From positions 744,001-808,000 of the forward strand of contig NW_020312788.1 in assembly GCF_003265705.1 (NCBI RefSeq): DNA of 64,000 nucleotides, in the 5' to 3' direction. Source of the DNA: Callorhinus ursinus. Its lineage: Eukaryota > Chordata > Mammalia > Carnivora > Otariidae. The translations under genes were made by a program, and so were the position numbers. Position 1 is the first letter of the stretch; each line of letters begins with the position of its first letter. Of this stretch, positions 11,160 through 22,169 are shown in pieces. The notes under the pieces were generated by a model. That model was not told the DNA's origin and did no database searches. It worked only from the letters and a program-made list of their open reading frames with translations.

Positions 11160-11845
11160 ACCAAAAATGGCTGCAACAGCATCTCCCATCCCAGGTGTAA
11201 TTGTGCAAAGGGTCTTTGTCACTTTCCCATGAAGAAGTAATCTAATTCCCTCCTTTTGAATCTACGTTAGCTTTAGTGACTTGCTTCACTAAAGCCAACA
11301 AAGGTGACTTCCAAGGCTAAGTCAGGAAAGGCTATGCAGCTTCTGCCTTTCTCTCTTAGAGCCCAGTCTGGTTGCACCTCTCAGGACACTCCCTCGCGGA
11401 GCCCAGCCACCACACTGACAAGTGTTCAAGCCAGTGGTTGCCAGCCCCAGAGGAGCCCAGGTTTCTAGTTGCCCCAGCCTAAGTGTTGGACATGTGAATG
11501 AGGCAGCCTCCAGGTGATTCCTGCCCCCAGCTATTGGAGTTTTCCCAGCTGAGGGCCCAGACATTGTGGAGCAGAGATAAGCCATCCTTATTTGCCCTGT
11601 ATAAATTCCTGACCCACAGAATCTGTGAGCATAAGGTCACGTGTTTTATTCCACTAAGTTTTGGGATAGTTATTTTATGCCACTAAATTTTGTTTGTTTG
11701 TTTGTTTGTTTTTAAGCAGGCTCCATGCTGGGCTTGAAATTATGACCCTGATATCAAGACCTGAATTGAGATCAGGAGTTGGACACTTAACCAACCATGT
11801 CACCAGGTAGGGGTGGTTTTTATGCAGTAATAGATGACCAGAACA
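11160..11845 (+). repeat. Left LTR of the MaLR element
   Basis: Phrases shared with the right LTR: 'cttagctttagtgacttgc'-type, 'gcagcttctgcct', 'tgaatgaggcagcctccag' and 'gacccacagaatctgtgag', ending 'cactaagttttgggat' and 'gtaatagatgaccag'. Split by an old SINE at about 11690-11812. Confidence 0.6.
11690..11812 (-). mobile_element. Old CAN SINE fragment in left MaLR LTR
   Basis: A (GTTT)n tail remnant, 'caggctccatgctgggct' and a decayed tRNA-like head ending 'aaccatgtcaccagg'. More diverged than most SINEs in the window. Confidence 0.65.
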
Positions 11846-13197
11846 GAATTTGATACCTGGAAGTGGGATTATCCCATAACAACAAAGACAAAAACAAAAG
11901 CAGAAGCCATTGGCTTTTTACTGAGCAGCAGAAAGAAGCTTGTGGAAGTAAAGTAAGACCAACTTTACTTGAGAAGAGGTAAAAGCTCTTATTTAGAACT
12001 TGCTACAGCAAAGGAGTCAGCCACCATCACTTGCATTTTGGTAGAAAGTCAAAGGCAGGCAGAGGAGTGGGATAGTCTTAGTGGAGAAAAGGGAAAACAT
12101 TGAGTTTGTTCTGATTAGAGGTGGTTGACATGGGGATGCTGTAGGTGGGCCCAACTAGAAGCAGGGCATCCTGCGTGATTGGTTAGAGTGCACATCTAGC
12201 TTTTTCTGTTTGGTCCTAAGTTGGAAGCAGTGACAAAAATTAGGGGAGCTATCAGTTATTAATCAAGTCCTGGTCACTTTAGGCTGATTGTTATAAGGGC
12301 TACTGTCTGCTTTTCTGGAATTTTGCTAGTGATTTGCATTCTGACTTCCGGCCAGTCTGACTTATAGTAGGCTGGCTGCCTGGGCTGGTTACTGTAGATT
12401 ATGGGTAGGTTTCTTAGCCTGGTTGCTACAGATCATGAGTCAGGATTCCATTTCTATGTATTATCTGGCCATTATCTGTATATTCAATCTCTCAAGGTCG
12501 AATGGCCTTGGGAAGTTTGTTAGTGAAATGTGGATGGACCTCGAGAAGACTGCCAGTGAAGGCAAGGGGGACAAGGAGGAAATTATTGTTGAGAAGTGGA
12601 CAAAGGTGACCTTGCTACCTTGCGGCAAAAGGTTTAGCAACACTGACATCTGAAGTAACATGAAAAATAGAAAATATACTGAACGAACTGGTGGATCTGG
12701 CTAAGGAGATTTCCTGGCAGAAAGCTGAAAGTGTCACCTGGTTTCTTTTAGTTACTGATAATAAAATATGGTGGAAGAAAGAGGAACCATTCAATTTTCC
12801 AGCAAAATTTAGAGGAAGTATAGGGGGCTCAATCCAGTCTTCCAGTCAGTAAAGCATCCTCAAAGAAAGATCTTCAGTGCAAAGGTCTGAGGTGCTATCA
12901 GGAAGACACAGTGCTAGGGTTGAAATGAAACCACTGATGTGACTTTAATTACCTTCTTAAGATCTTAGAAAGATTTAAGACAGTGCCTCGTGAACCATTT
13001 CAGACAGATAACTGGCCTTTTAAGGATCGTTAAGACCACTTGTCTCTTTGGTTCTGGTCTTCAGATGGCAAGGAACCCTATGTAAGGGGCTGTACCTGAG
13101 AGCCCTAACCAGCACAAAGCCTTGACTAGATCCAAGATCTTGGACTTTGGATTGATGCAGACTATAAAGATCTTGAGGACGAGCCTCCGGAGATTTT

Positions 13198-13395
13198 TTT
13201 TTTTTTAAGATTTTATTTATTTATTTGACAGAGAGAGACACAGCAAGAGAGAGAACACAAGCAGGGGAAGCGGGAGAGGGAGAAGCAGGCTTCCTGTGGA
13301 GCAGGGAGCCCGATGTGAGGCTCGATCCCAGGACCCTGGGATCATGACCCGAGCCGAAGGAAGACGCTTAACGACTGAGCCACCCAGGTGCACCC
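13198..13395 (-). mobile_element. CAN SINE in MaLR internal region
   Basis: Reverse-oriented SINE with target-site duplication cctccggagatttt at 13184-13197, repeated with two mismatches at 13396-13409. Confidence 0.92.
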
Positions 13396-13474
13396 CCTCT
13401 GGGGATTTTGAGGGAGAGATGGGATGTTTTGTATGCGGGAGGGAGGTGAACTATTAATGCCAGAGTGCAAACTG

Positions 13475-14325
13475 TGCGAGACTATAGTTTTCCAAAATGG
13501 TGGCAATGATGGCTCTTTTGCAGTGTGAACTTGCTAACCCCAACAAAAGATCTGAAGTCTACTTTCCCTTTCCTCGAATCTAGGCTAGCCTTAGTGATTT
13601 GCTTGTAACCAATAAAATATGATAGAAGTTTCACGGAGTGACTTCTATGGCTAGGTCTGAAAAGACTGTGTAGCTTCTGCCTGTTTTGCAGTGCTCACTA
13701 TTGGGATGCTCAAGCTCAAGACATTCCCTCTGGTAACCCACTTGCCATGCTGTTTTTTGTTTTGCTTTGTTTTGTTTTGTTTTGTTTTTGAGAGAGTGTG
13801 TCCTTGTGTGGGGGGTGGGGGGGAACGGGGGACAGAGGGAGAGGGAGATTGATAATCTTAAGCAGACTCCACACCCAGCATGGAGTCCAATGTGGGGCTC
13901 CATCTCACAACCCTGAGATCCTGACCTGAGCCGAAATCAATAGTTGGATGCTTAACCGACTGAGCCATCCAGGTGCACCACCCCCCAACACTTGCCATGT
14001 TTTGGGAAGCCCAACTCATATGGGGATGGCCATGAATAGGTGCTCTGCTTGACAGATTCTACTGAGCTCAGACTGTCTTTCTAGCTCAGGCACCAGACAT
14101 GTTGGTAAGGCAGTCTCCAGATGATTCCAGTGCCTTTGAGCCACCCCCAAGTAAGTCATTCCCAATTGAGACCTCAGACACTGTGGGATACAAGCCATCC
14201 CCACTGTGTCCTGTATGAATTCCTGTCCCGCAGAACATGTGAGTGTAATACAGCATTTGCTATTTTATGGCCTTAAGTGTTGGGTGGTTCCATTTAGCAA
14301 TAGATAAACCTGAACACCTGGCTAT
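13475..14325 (+). repeat. Right LTR of the MaLR element
   Basis: Direct-repeat partner of the left LTR: 'ccaaaatggtggcaatg', 'agccttagtgatttgcttg', 'gtagcttctgcctg', and the end 'gcaatagataaacctgaac'. Split by a SINE. Confidence 0.6.
13750..13988 (-). mobile_element. CAN SINE, older subtype, in right MaLR LTR
   Basis: Reverse-oriented, with a (GTTTT)n tail and 'gtggggctccatctcac'. Exact 11-bp target-site duplication cacttgccatg at 13739-13749 and 13989-13999. Confidence 0.9.
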
Positions 14326-14334
14326 ACACAAGTG

Positions 14335-14480
14335 ATCCGAAGAATCATGCCATTTTCAAGCAGGAAAGGACCTCAAGAGATCACCCACTCCAACTAACTC
14401 AGTTTTCAGATAAAAAAAAACCTGACCTTCCTAGAGCTCCATGGCTTACCTACAGTCATGCCATTAGTTAGTCGCAGACC
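14335..14480 (-). repeat. MIR-like fragment
   Basis: 'aaggacctcaagagatcac' followed by 'caactcagttttcagataa' resembles the MIR/MamSINE core in reverse. Confidence 0.45.
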
Positions 14481-15837
14481 AAGAGCCTGAACTCCTCTTC
14501 CATTATAGTACAGATGTGTCTACCACACAGGAGTCTCCTGTAAACTGGAACAGTATTGGCTGCTCTGCCAGAGATAGGATCTCCACTAAAGTTCTAGCTC
14601 TCTTGAGGGATAAAGCCCTGAATTTGGGTAAACCTTTAAGTTGAAGCTCCCTATAGGGCCTGTCTAAAGAGTCAGCATGAATCACATTACTAGACTGGCC
14701 AACTTGTTTCTTCTTTTCTCAATCTTCCTTGGTCTCTCTCCCTCTCCTTCCTGTGGCTTCTTCCACTCCACAATTTTCTTCTATTTTCCTTTCTTCAACA
14801 CTGTGTTTGAATGAAACCTTGTGTATCAACCAATGGTTCAGAGAAGCCTAGATTATGCCTATAGTATACGGGATACAGACTCATGACCTAAGTGGAAAGG
14901 ATCATCCAGCTGATTGGTGATTCTCAAAAGGGCTCAGGATATGAAACAGAAATGGAACACCCCATCTACAAGGAGACTCCTGAGGCATCCCATCAGTCTC
15001 CAGGAGTTCTAAGGAATTACATTTGGAAACCCCTAATTTCCCTCTCATTTATAGATGGGGAAACTAATCTCACAGAAGTGATTTGCCTATAATCATCCAT
15101 GGTCTTTGCACTTCTGTGTGTATCTCAGAACTGAAATCTCTCAAAATCAAAACAGGCAGCTGTATTTTTCCCCTTAAAGCTCTTATCTGTGGCAGTTTAA
15201 TACATCACCGGTATTCAAAGAACATGTTTTTCAAATCACAATTTTAGACTATCTAGATCAGGGCATTAAATTGTAGGGATGAAAGCAAATTTAAAGGGTG
15301 CTCTTCAAGTGTTTAATGGAGCATATGTGTCTTCTCAAGACTGGTGCTTTAGAAAATATGTAAAGGCAGGAAAATATAAATAAGGACGCACTCTACAGAG
15401 AAAAAGAAATAAACCTTATGAAGAAATAGTACAGAAACTCAAATTTTTAAAACCTGGTGGGAAGGTACTTGGGGATTGTTTAACTAAACTCAAGTGTAGA
15501 CACTGTTATTTCGTCCCGCTCCAATGAGGAGCTGGAAGTAAAATGGAACCATTACGTTTAAACCTAGTAATACTGTTGGCTTTGGTTCTATGTTTCTGTT
15601 TTTGTCTGTGTTTTCTAGACAGCTTTCACATTTCTAGGAAAGAGAAGGAGTGACTATATTGAACACATAGATGGAGAGACTGGAACTCTAAAAGGTGAAT
15701 TCACACGATCAAGTCAAGGATTGGCACATTTGAGTCAAAGATCTGTTTTTGGATTCTAGATCCTTTCAGAATTTAACTAAATTTTGGATTTACTCTCCAG
15801 AAAAATGAGTACATTAATAAATTTGCAAAAAAAAATA
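14481..15837. other. No recognised feature
   Basis: Unique-looking sequence. The small open frames at 14503-14685 (-) and 14892-15092 (+) lack motifs or support. Confidence 0.35.
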
Positions 15838-15847
15838 CCCATTCATG

Positions 15848-16755
15848 AGGAAAGAATATCCAATGGGAAAAAGACAGTTTCTTCACAAATGGTGGGAAAA
15901 CTGGACAGCTACATGCAAAAGAATGAAACTGGACCACTTTCTTACACCATACACAAAAATAAACTCAAAATGGTTTAAGGACCTGAATGTAAGACCTGAA
16001 ATCATAAAAATCCTAGGAGAGAGCACAGGCAGTAATTTCTCTGACATCGGCCATAGCAACATTTTTTCTAGATATGTCTCCTGAGGCAAGGGAAACAAAA
16101 GCAAAAATGAACTATTGGGACTGCCTCAAAATAAAAAGCTTCTGCACAGCAAAGGAAGCAATCAACAAAACTAAGAGGCAACCTATTGAATGGGAGAAGG
16201 TATTTGCAAATGACATATGTGACAAAAGGTTAGTATACAAAATATATAAAGAACTTATAAAACTCAACATCCCACAACCCCCCCAAATAATGCAATTAAA
16301 AAATGGGCAGAAGACATGAACAGTCATCTCTCCAAAGAAGACATCCAGATGGCCAACAGACACATGAAAAGATGCTCAACATCACTCATCATCAGGGAAA
16401 TGCAAATCAAAACTATAATGAAATATCGCCTTATACCTGTCAGAATGGTTAAAATAAAAAACACTAGAAACAAGTGCTGATGAGGATGTGGAGAAAAGGA
16501 ACGCTCTTGCACTGTTGGTGGGAATGCACACTGGTGTAGTCACTGTAAAAGATAGTATAGAGGTTCCTCAAAAAGTTAAAAATAGAAGTGCCATATGATC
16601 CAGCAATCACACTACTGGCTATTTACCCAAAAAATTCAAAAACACTAATTCAAAGGGACACATGCACCCCTATGTTTATTATAGCATTATTTACAATAGC
16701 CAAATTATGGATGTAGCCCAAGTGTTCATCAATAGATGAATTAACAAAGAATAAG

Positions 16756-16789
<34 letters not shown>

Positions 16790-17143
16790 TATGGATTAAA
16801 GAGTATACTTATGATGAGAAAAAGAAAAGAAAAATTGAAAGATTATAGCAAAAAACACATGTATGTGTTTAACCTAGATTCAGTTCTTCTTAACATTGTG
16901 CTACATTTGCTTTTTCTCTTTCTTTTGATAGATAAGATGTAGATATAGCCTACATATATATTTTTGGCACAAACATTTGAAAGTAAGTTGCAGACATCAT
17001 AAAACTTCACCCTGAAATACTCGAGCATGGGTCTCCTAATATATAGAATTGTTGAATCTCTATATTGTACACCTGAAACTAATATAACACTGTATGTTAA
17101 CTATACTGGAATTAAAAACTTAATAAAAAAACTGAAAAAAAGG
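15848..17143 (+). mobile_element. 5'-truncated L1: ORF2 C-terminus and 3' UTR
   Basis: The reading frame is split across frames (15845-16084, 16074-16319) and resembles the L1 ORF2 C-terminal region. It ends in the 3' UTR phrase 'ctgtatgttaactatactgg' and an A-rich tail. A 10-bp repeat cccattcatg at 15838-15847 and 17144-17153 is a plausible target-site duplication. Dead copy. A (CA)n tract and a diverged stretch at 16800-17040 lie inside. Confidence 0.85.
16757..16787 (+). repeat. (CA)n microsatellite in L1
   Basis: Uninterrupted CA/AC dinucleotides. Confidence 0.9.
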
Positions 17144-17384
17144 CCCATTCATGGGCCCTATATTCATCAATCTCTCGACCAAATGTATTAGTATAAATAC
17201 AGACAACAAAACACCTTTAAGCAGTTAAAAAGATGAACTTCATCTTCTGTTTTGGAATGGAAAAGTGAACATTACTTAAAGGGTTCAAGAAGTAGACCCT
17301 AGAATAGTTGCATATAAGCAATACAGTGCTATTTATGTAAAAGCAAATATTTATATTATGCCTATAGCAATAGTAGCAGAATTT

Positions 17385-17584
17385 GGCTTTGGGTTTGTTT
17401 TTTTTTTAGATTTTATTTATTTATTTGAGAGAGAGCACAAGCAGGGGGAGTGGCAGGCAGAGGGAGAGAGAGAAGCAGACTCCTCACTGAGCAGGGAGCC
17501 CAATGCAGGCTCGATTGCAGGACCCTGGGATCCTGACCTGAGCCAAAGGCAGATGCTTAACCGACTGAGCCACCCAGGAGCCCC
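17385..17584 (-). mobile_element. CAN SINE
   Basis: Reverse-oriented SINE with 'gactgagccacccaggagcc'. Target-site duplication agtagcaga plus a T-rich remainder at 17372-17384 and from 17585. Confidence 0.9.
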
Positions 17585-17635
17585 AGTAGCAGATTTTGTT
17601 ATTGAGTGCTTGTTCTAAATTATTTAACATATATA

Positions 17636-17762
17636 ATTGAATTTAATCCCCTATAAATTAGGTACTATTATTATACCCATTTTGCAACTGAGGAAACTGA
17701 GCCTTCAGGAATTAAGTAGTTTACCTGAAATCACATAGGTATGTATGGTAGAGGTGGTTTAC
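17636..17762 (-). repeat. MIR fragment
   Basis: 'cccattttgcaactgagga' and 'aaactgagccttcagg' are the MIR core in reverse. Confidence 0.75.
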
Positions 17763-17771
17763 AAACCCAAG

Positions 17772-17801
<30 letters not shown>
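17772..17801 (+). repeat. (CA)n microsatellite
   Basis: Uninterrupted AC dinucleotides. Confidence 0.9.
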
Positions 17802-17802
<1 letters not shown>

Positions 17803-17804
<2 letters not shown>

Positions 17805-17905
17805 GGAAGCCACACGAGGCTAAGAACCATATTCAGCATCTAGAACAGGGCTGGGCACGCTGCAGGAGATCAATAAAGATGTGTTGATTGAATGAATGAA
17901 CCAAA
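17803..17905 (+). repeat. L2 3' end
   Basis: 'catctagaacagggctggg' followed by 'gattgaatgaatgaac', the L2 3' terminus. Confidence 0.65.
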
Positions 17906-18299
17906 ATGTTAATAGTAGTGATGTATATGGGGTGAGGATAAAGTAGCCCTTTTATTTTCTAACTTACATGATTTTTATTTAGTTGGATATTTATGATGAG
18001 TATGTTGGCAGAACACTGTTAGTGTTCAACAAATATCCATGTGTGTCTCTATATTTCCCATTCCCCATGCATCTAGGTGTGTTCATGGGACTAATTCTCA
18101 CCAAGGGCAGTGGGTAGAAATAATGTGTCTCCTTCAGTCTGAGGTATGTAAGAGACAAAGGGCATTAGGGGCCATCTTTGAGGCTGGCTACAATGGAAGC
18201 TACGGGAGATCCAGCAATGTGGCTGAAACTCAGTTTGCCTGTGTGATCTTGTACAGCAAAAAAAGATAAATATCAGGTTGTTTTGTTTTATAATTCCCT

Positions 18300-18480
18300 G
18301 AAATCATCTTGTTTATTTGTTTATTGTGTAAATACTCCCCTACTAGCATGCTGGCCTTCTGAAAACATGAAGTTTGTCTGTCCTGTTCGCTGTGGTCTCC
18401 CCAGTGCCTAAGCCAGTGACTGCCACATGAGAAGAGCCTCTGAATAGTGAAATGAAGGAATAACTGAATGAATGAAGTCC
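18300..18480 (+). repeat. L2 3' end
   Basis: 'cagtgcctaagccagtgac' and 'actgaatgaatgaagtcc' fit the L2 3' terminus. Confidence 0.55.
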
Positions 18481-18724
18481 TCTGGGTACCTGAGCATGGA
18501 TAAAGCTGGAAAGCAGTGATGGAATTTTCCATAGCAGCCTCCTAAGAGGGTCCCCTTTCTGGGTTGAGAACTCATTTTAAGGACTCCAGCAGACACAGAC
18601 TAGGAGGAGCCGGAAAGGTGACACCATGGGACATCTTTTAAAGGAATGTAATTCACAGCTGCCACAGGCAGACTCAGCGGGAGCACAGCTAAAAACTGCC
18701 TCTAGAAGCATGTGTGATCTACCG

Positions 18725-19140
18725 GTTAGAATAATGGTTTAGTTACTGTAACACTCACCAAATAACAATGGCTTAAACAAGATGAATTATTTTCCTCCTA
18801 TATAAAAGGCCAGCTGGCGGGCAGTCTGGGAAAGTTGGGCCTGATTCCTTTTGTTTTGGGTTTTTTTGTTTGTTTGTTTTTGTTTTTTTGCCATCTTCCA
18901 GAGTGTTACCCTCATCCACATGCTTGAGCTGGATGTCTACTACTATGCCTGCATTCGAGCCTCAGAAAGGAGAAAAAGTGGGAGGGGAGCACAAGCAACT
19001 TTAAGGATGTTACCCAGATGTGGCATGCATCGCTTAGGTTCACATCCCATTGATAGGAACTTAGTCATATGGCCAAACCTGCCTACAAGGGAGGTTAGGA
19101 AATGTAGTCTCTAGGTGGACAGCCATGGGCCTCCTTAAAA
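18725..19140. repeat. Ancient interspersed repeat, family uncertain
   Basis: 'gccatcttccagagtgttac', 'cacatcccattgatagga' and 'agtcatatggccaaacctg' belong to a dispersed mammalian repeat I recognise but cannot name securely. Confidence 0.4.
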
Positions 19141-19153
19141 GTTGGGGATTACT

Positions 19154-19341
19154 GGAGTGCCTGGCTAGCTCAGTTAGTAGAACATGCGACTCCTGATCTT
19201 GGGATCATAAGTTTGAGCCCCATGCTGGGGGTAGAGTTTACTTTAAAAAATCACAAAGCCTCGTTCCAAATCTCTGTACTCTGTACCACCCACAGCACCT
19301 ACACCCAAAAGAGAATAAATCTTTAAAACAAAAACAAAAAC
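19154..19341 (+). mobile_element. Short CAN SINE with extra sequence before the A tail
   Basis: tRNA-like head 'gtgcctggctagctcagt' through 'gggggtagagtttacttt', then about 65 nt unrelated to the SINE, then an A-rich tail. The whole unit lies between identical 12-bp duplications ttggggattact at 19142-19153 and 19342-19353. Confidence 0.85.
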
Positions 19342-19489
19342 TTGGGGATTACTATTAGTAAAAGGAAGAAAGTGAAGATGGATACTAGCGGACAACTGGC
19401 AGTCTCTTACCAGTGAGGAAACATCATGGCTGATGCTGAGAAACAATTTGTCTTAGTCTTTATGATCTGTGTCTGTGACTTCCTTATTA

Positions 19490-20035
19490 TTATTTTTGAC
19501 AAGCTGTGTCAAAGGTCATGATAGGCATCCTCTAACATGCCCCTCAATCATTCCTGCCTCCTGGTATTTAAATCCTTGTTTAATCCCCTTCTCCTGAATT
19601 ACTTTCTTTTAGTGAATAGAATGTTGATAGGCTGTCACTTCCATGAGTAAATTACAAAAGATGTACTTTCATCTTGCTAACAGACTCTATTGCCTTCCTA
19701 ACTTGCATGTTTTGATGAAGCAAGTGGCCATGCTGGAGAGACCGATGTATGAAGAAACTGAGCCCAGGCAACAGCCAGCAAAGAACTGAAGCCCTCAGTC
19801 CAACAACCCACAGAGAACTGAATCTGCTAATAATCACTTAAGTTTGGAAGCAGATCCTTCACCAATCAAGCCCTCAGATGAGACTCCTGCCCTGGCCAAC
19901 ACCTTGACTGCAGCCTTATGGGAGACCCTGAAGCAGAGGCTGCAACTCAGGACTGTCTAGACTGCTGGTGCACAGAATCTGTGAGATAATAAGTGTGTCT
20001 TGTTTTAATCCTTTAAATTTGTGGGGTTTTTTTAA
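19490..20035 (+). mobile_element. MaLR-type solo LTR
   Basis: 'ctgcctcctggtatttaaat', 'acttccatgagtaaatt', 'tgactgcagccttatggga' and 'gcacagaatctgtgagat' follow the MaLR LTR order, ending in a T-rich stretch. Confidence 0.6.
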
Positions 20036-20639
20036 TGCAAAAAAAGGTAGCTAAGCTGCCAAGACTGTCTCCAAATGCTCTGAATCTAGCCTTTTTAGTA
20101 GCACCAGATATGTTCCTTCTGAGGTATGGTCCTTCCACATCCCTAGGTCCAAGAATCCTCCACATCACATACACAGACACACACACAGACACACGCACGC
20201 ACTACCCTTTTTAATTTGAGAGGCTCTCCTCTCCTCAGCCCTAGCTTCTTCCATCCCCTGCCCTTGTGGCTTTTTTTTTCTTTAAATAGTCACATAACAT
20301 AATCTAAATAAGCTTACATTTTGATAACAATAGCCAGAAATGTTGTGGTAGGGAGAATGCCTTCAAAAGGTGGAGCAATGAGACTTAGGGAATGCAAGGG
20401 AATGACTATTAAGACATTGGGAAGTTAAGATTGTCTCAGAGAAGCCAGCAGTTCCGGGATCCTGAGAAGGGAAGAGGCAGTGAGTTAGCAGCTTCCTAGG
20501 ACCGTCACCTCACCCCCACCCAAGCAGCTAAAGGCAGAAAGGAACCCTAGTCTATACCCCTAACACACTTCTTATAGATACTGTTGGGAAGGGATAATAG
20601 TTAAACCTAGGGCATCCTCACTGTACTAGCCATACTTAT

Positions 20640-20740
20640 CATTCTACATTATATTCAACAACAAAAACATTTATTGAGTATATACTATGTGCCAAGCACT
20701 ATATCAGCCTGTGGTAAGCAGTAGTGAACCATCCTTGCTC
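20640..20740. repeat. Ancient L2/MIR-type fragment
   Basis: 'tttattgagtatatactatg' and 'tgccaagcactatatcag' are a common motif of old mammalian repeats. Confidence 0.45.
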
Positions 20741-20757
20741 CCCTGGTGCTTCTAGAC

Positions 20758-21072
20758 ACTGCCTGTTAACTTTCTGCATCCCCTACTAGATTGTAGGCTC
20801 CATGAGGGCAAAGACCTTGTATGACTTTTGCATGGTGGATATGCAGAGTCTTTGGCATCTGTAAACGTTTAGTAAGTATTTGTGAAATAAATGAACCTGC
20901 ATGTGAATGGAATGATAAAGAGGTAAGACACCAGGAATTACAACACTGTAGTTTCACTGGAATGCAAGCTTTATGAGGGCTAGAATTTTGTTCACTACTA
21001 CATCCTCAATGTCCAAAATAGTACCTGGCACACAAAAGGCATTCCATAAATTTTTGTTGAAGAAGAAATAAC
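20758..21072 (+). repeat. Two L2 3' ends in tandem
   Basis: Two successive copies of the L2 terminus: 'gtaggctccatgagggcaaa' near 20796 and 'aatgcaagctttatgaggg' near 20962, the second ending 'aaatttttgttgaag'. Confidence 0.65.
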
Positions 21073-21611
21073 TTTCAAAGAGTGTCTGTATTTCTAAAAG
21101 TGATCTGAAATATTTATATTACTTTTTCAAGAGCCCTATGCTGTTACATGAAATAAACAAAAGTCCTTGGAAACATCTAATTTATTCACTAGATATTTAC
21201 CTATAGACATTATAGTAGAAAAATTCCCTAATCTTGTATATAAGACAACCTAGTTGTAAATCATTATAGGCTATGAGACCAATGGGAATATAGACATGAG
21301 GCAAGTCAGGGAGCCCTGGGCTGCTGACTACGACTGGGAACATTTCTCTTCCTTTGATGGCTTGGTTACCGCATCTGTACAATGATAAGCTTTTAGTTGG
21401 TGAACTCTTGATATCATTTCAATTATAAAAGTCAGTAACTCACTGATTCTGAATTTTCACCAAAAGATACGAGCCCAGAATGAGAGATGAAGAACATATC
21501 TGTTTACTTCAATTTTCCTGACTTCAGTTCAGAATCTAACCAACATTAGCTGAGAATTTAGCAAACCCAAGTAACCATTTAGTGTCTCCATTCTTATATT
21601 TTGACAGGAAA

Positions 21612-21729
21612 GGAGCACCTGGCTGGCTCAGTCGGTAGAGCATGTGACTCTTGATCTCAGGGTTGTGAGTTTGAGTCCCACACTGGGGGTAGAGTTTACT
21701 TAAAAATAAAACAAAACAAAAAAAAAAAC
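21612..21729 (+). mobile_element. Short CAN SINE (tRNA-like head plus A tail)
   Basis: Head 'gcacctggctggctcagtcg', directly followed by 'ggtagagtttacttaaa' and an A-rich tail. Exact 14-bp target-site duplication attttgacaggaaa at 21598-21611 and 21730-21743. Confidence 0.92.
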
Positions 21730-21989
21730 ATTTTGACAGGAAAAGGATCATGACTTCTACAGCATTTGGCATAGACCTGGGTAAATAAGATAAAGCTTGT
21801 AAATCAACTCTCCTCTTTAAGATTCTGGCATGTTTGTGTCTCAGGTCTGAGCACAGGAGCTGTTGACTTTTTTAAAAAGTAAAATTAGGTATGGATTTAT
21901 TACCTGATCACTTGCCATTGTCAAAGGGCTCAGAACTTACCCCACCCATTAGAAGTTTTTTGATCAAGAAGTGTTTCTCTAATGGTGGT

Positions 21990-22165
21990 CTTCTAACCAC
22001 CTGTCTTGGAGTCCCTTGGGTGAGGCTTATATGATGCTTCCTGGGCCTTACCCCTAGACCAAATCAATCCGAAGATCTAGGAAGGTAGCCCTGGGAATTT
22101 GCATTTAAATACATATCCCAGGTAATTTTCATGCACACAAAAAGGTGAGAGCCAGTCCTCTGCCA
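21990..22165. mobile_element. MER5A-like hAT-Charlie remnant
   Basis: 'gggaatttgcatttaaatac' and the flanking phrases fit the MER5A MITE, strongly decayed. Confidence 0.5.
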
Positions 22166-22169
22166 GCTT

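Larger units (their letters stand above)
11160..14325 (+). mobile_element. Near-complete MaLR (MLT1-type) element: LTR-internal-LTR
   Basis: Two diverged direct LTRs (about 11160-11845 and 13475-14325 including inserted SINEs) flank about 1.6 kb. Right after the left LTR, 'gatacctggaagtggg' resembles the tRNA-Leu primer-binding site of the ERVL/MaLR group. Internal phrases such as 'ttggattgatgcagactata' fit MaLR internal sequence. No intact reading frame remains. Three SINEs of different ages are nested in it. Confidence 0.6.

Noticed and set aside
15845..16319. Frames resembling reverse-transcriptase-like protein
   Set aside because: They are fragments of a dead, truncated L1 ORF2 and not a host gene.
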